Shown here: positions 36,090 to 36,789 of the stretch, piece by piece
Layout of the letters: every line of letters begins with the position of its first letter
How positions within the stretch are numbered: position 1 is the first letter of the stretch
Source: an uncultured Candidatus Saccharibacteria bacterium
Lineage (GTDB): Bacteria; Patescibacteriota; Saccharimonadia; Saccharimonadales; Saccharimonadaceae
Reading direction: 5' to 3'
Length of the DNA stretch: 36,789 bases
Assembly: GCA_946560015.1 (NCBI GenBank)
Contig: CAMNUC010000003.1
Span: 1 to 36,789 of the forward strand
Notes under the pieces: model-generated
Told to the model about the DNA's origin: nothing
Database searches by the model: none
Seen by the model: the letters and a program-made list of their open reading frames with translations, nothing else
Program-made: the position numbers and the translations under genes

Positions 36090-36509
36090 TTACAAAATAA
36101 TATCAGTGGAATGATAATCTTGATAATAACGTGCGGAGACGGCAGTGAATTTAAGTATACAATAGTCTGGGTCAGTGTTGTTGTCGTAGAATAATGTGTC
36201 CATGTCACGCCAGACTTCATTTTTGATGGCTTGGTCATGCAAGATTTCTACCGTTCCCGCGAAAGCAATCCCACGATAAAGTGGACGATCATAAAAGTAG
36301 AGCCCGGCTTTGGGATTTTTGAGAAGAGATTGAGCCTTTTGGGACTTACTATTCGTAGTGAGGTAAAACTCCTGAATACCATGGCGCTTACGAGGGTTGA
36401 GCATAGTACGCGTGGTCGGGTAGCCGTTACTATCAATAAAACTCAAGAAACATACTTCTTGGCGATCAACTAAGTTGGCAATATTGTGGGCAAGTTCTGA
36501 AGTATCCAT
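36090..36509 (-). CDS. Pyridoxamine 5'-phosphate oxidase-family protein
   Basis: VCFLSFIDSNGYPTTRTMLNPRKR...FYLTTNSKSQKAQSLLKNPKAGLYFYD. Confidence 0.85.
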   Translation of the reverse strand: MDTSELAHNIANLVDRQEVCFLSFIDSNGYPTTRTMLNPRKRHGIQEFYLTTNSKSQKAQSLLKNPKAGLYFYDRPLYRGIAFAGTVEILHDQAIKNEVWRDMDTLFYDNNTDPDYCILKFTAVSARYYQDYHSTDIIL

Positions 36510-36626
36510 AACTCTTATTATAGCAGAATGCGCAGAATTGGTTCGAAGAATGTAATTTTGGTCTTAAAGAGTATTGTGTTTTGACTGATCTAGCTGAATC
36601 TTAGTTCCTTCTAGCAAAACGACGAA

Positions 36627-36648
36627 AAGCCACCCGTTGGGGTGGCTT
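36627..36648 (-). terminator. rRNA operon terminator
   Basis: AAGCCACC ccgttg GGTGGCTT; minus-strand T-rich tail immediately past 5S. Confidence 0.8.
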
Positions 36649-36658
36649 GCTCGTATAA

Positions 36659-36768
36659 TTTGGCACCTTGCTAGTTTCCCGCTTGGGGCAGTATAATCGC
36701 CGCGACTGGGCTTGACTTCTGTGTTCGGAATGTAAACAGGTATTTCCCCAGCGCTATGGGCACCAAAT
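36659..36768 (-). rRNA. 5S rRNA
   Basis: Minus strand TTTGGTGCCCATAGCGCTGGGGAAATACCTGTTTACATTCCGAACACAGAAGTCAAGCCCAG...CGGGAAACTAGCAAGGTGCCAAA. Ends approximate. Confidence 0.93.
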
Positions 36769-36789
36769 CGCGTCCTGAAGCGCTATCGA

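Noticed and set aside
1-36789. CRISPR array or Cas genes
   Set aside because: No regularly spaced direct repeats with unique spacers and no recognisable Cas proteins.

Overview
This 36.8 kb window looks like a Saccharibacteria (TM7)/CPR-type chromosome. The call rests on gene style (FISUMP surface protein, small 68-aa 'MAYQHTNSKG' protein, short UvrC); the taxonomy is inferred. The left flank holds the C-terminus of a FISUMP/C-type-lectin-like surface protein followed by a degenerate 21-bp tandem array. It is followed by two nearly identical tRNA-Arg(CCG) genes flanking a YhgE-like / MMPL / TetR / Ogt cassette. From about 5.8 to 20.57 kb lies an apparent 14.75 kb integrated element, abutting the second tRNA-Arg and bounded by an imperfect GGTGTACCAC-N-TTGA repeat. 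It carries a large serine recombinase whose C-terminus is encoded antisense to the tRNA, a catalytic-domain-less recombinase paralogue, a primase-helicase, an unknown 391-aa protein, and a helicase-methyltransferase R-M-like gene with its partner subunit. It also carries a 41-aa micro-ORF missed by the ORF track, a TerS-like HTH protein, a CdiA-CT-like nuclease and a GHKL-ATPase/PD-(D/E)XK protein. The right flank is ordinary chromosome: TPR protein, tRNA-Leu, MurC-like ligase, AspS, substrate-binding protein, SecG, UvrC, glycosyltransferase and the 5S rRNA end of an rRNA operon. Main discoveries proposed: (1) an elaborate, apparently pseudoknotted ~190-nt leader before the R-M-like gene, with a terminator-like tail and a Shine-Dalgarno-sequestering hairpin; (2) an interleaved inverted-repeat switch before the replication operon; (3) a small hairpin RNA driven by a promoter with perfect -35/-10 hexamers; (4) a defence-loaded satellite-like element whose recombinase tail is made from tRNA-derived sequence; (5) widespread TATAAT-N6-ATG architecture implying leaderless transcription. 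No computation was run; structures and homologies were read by eye.
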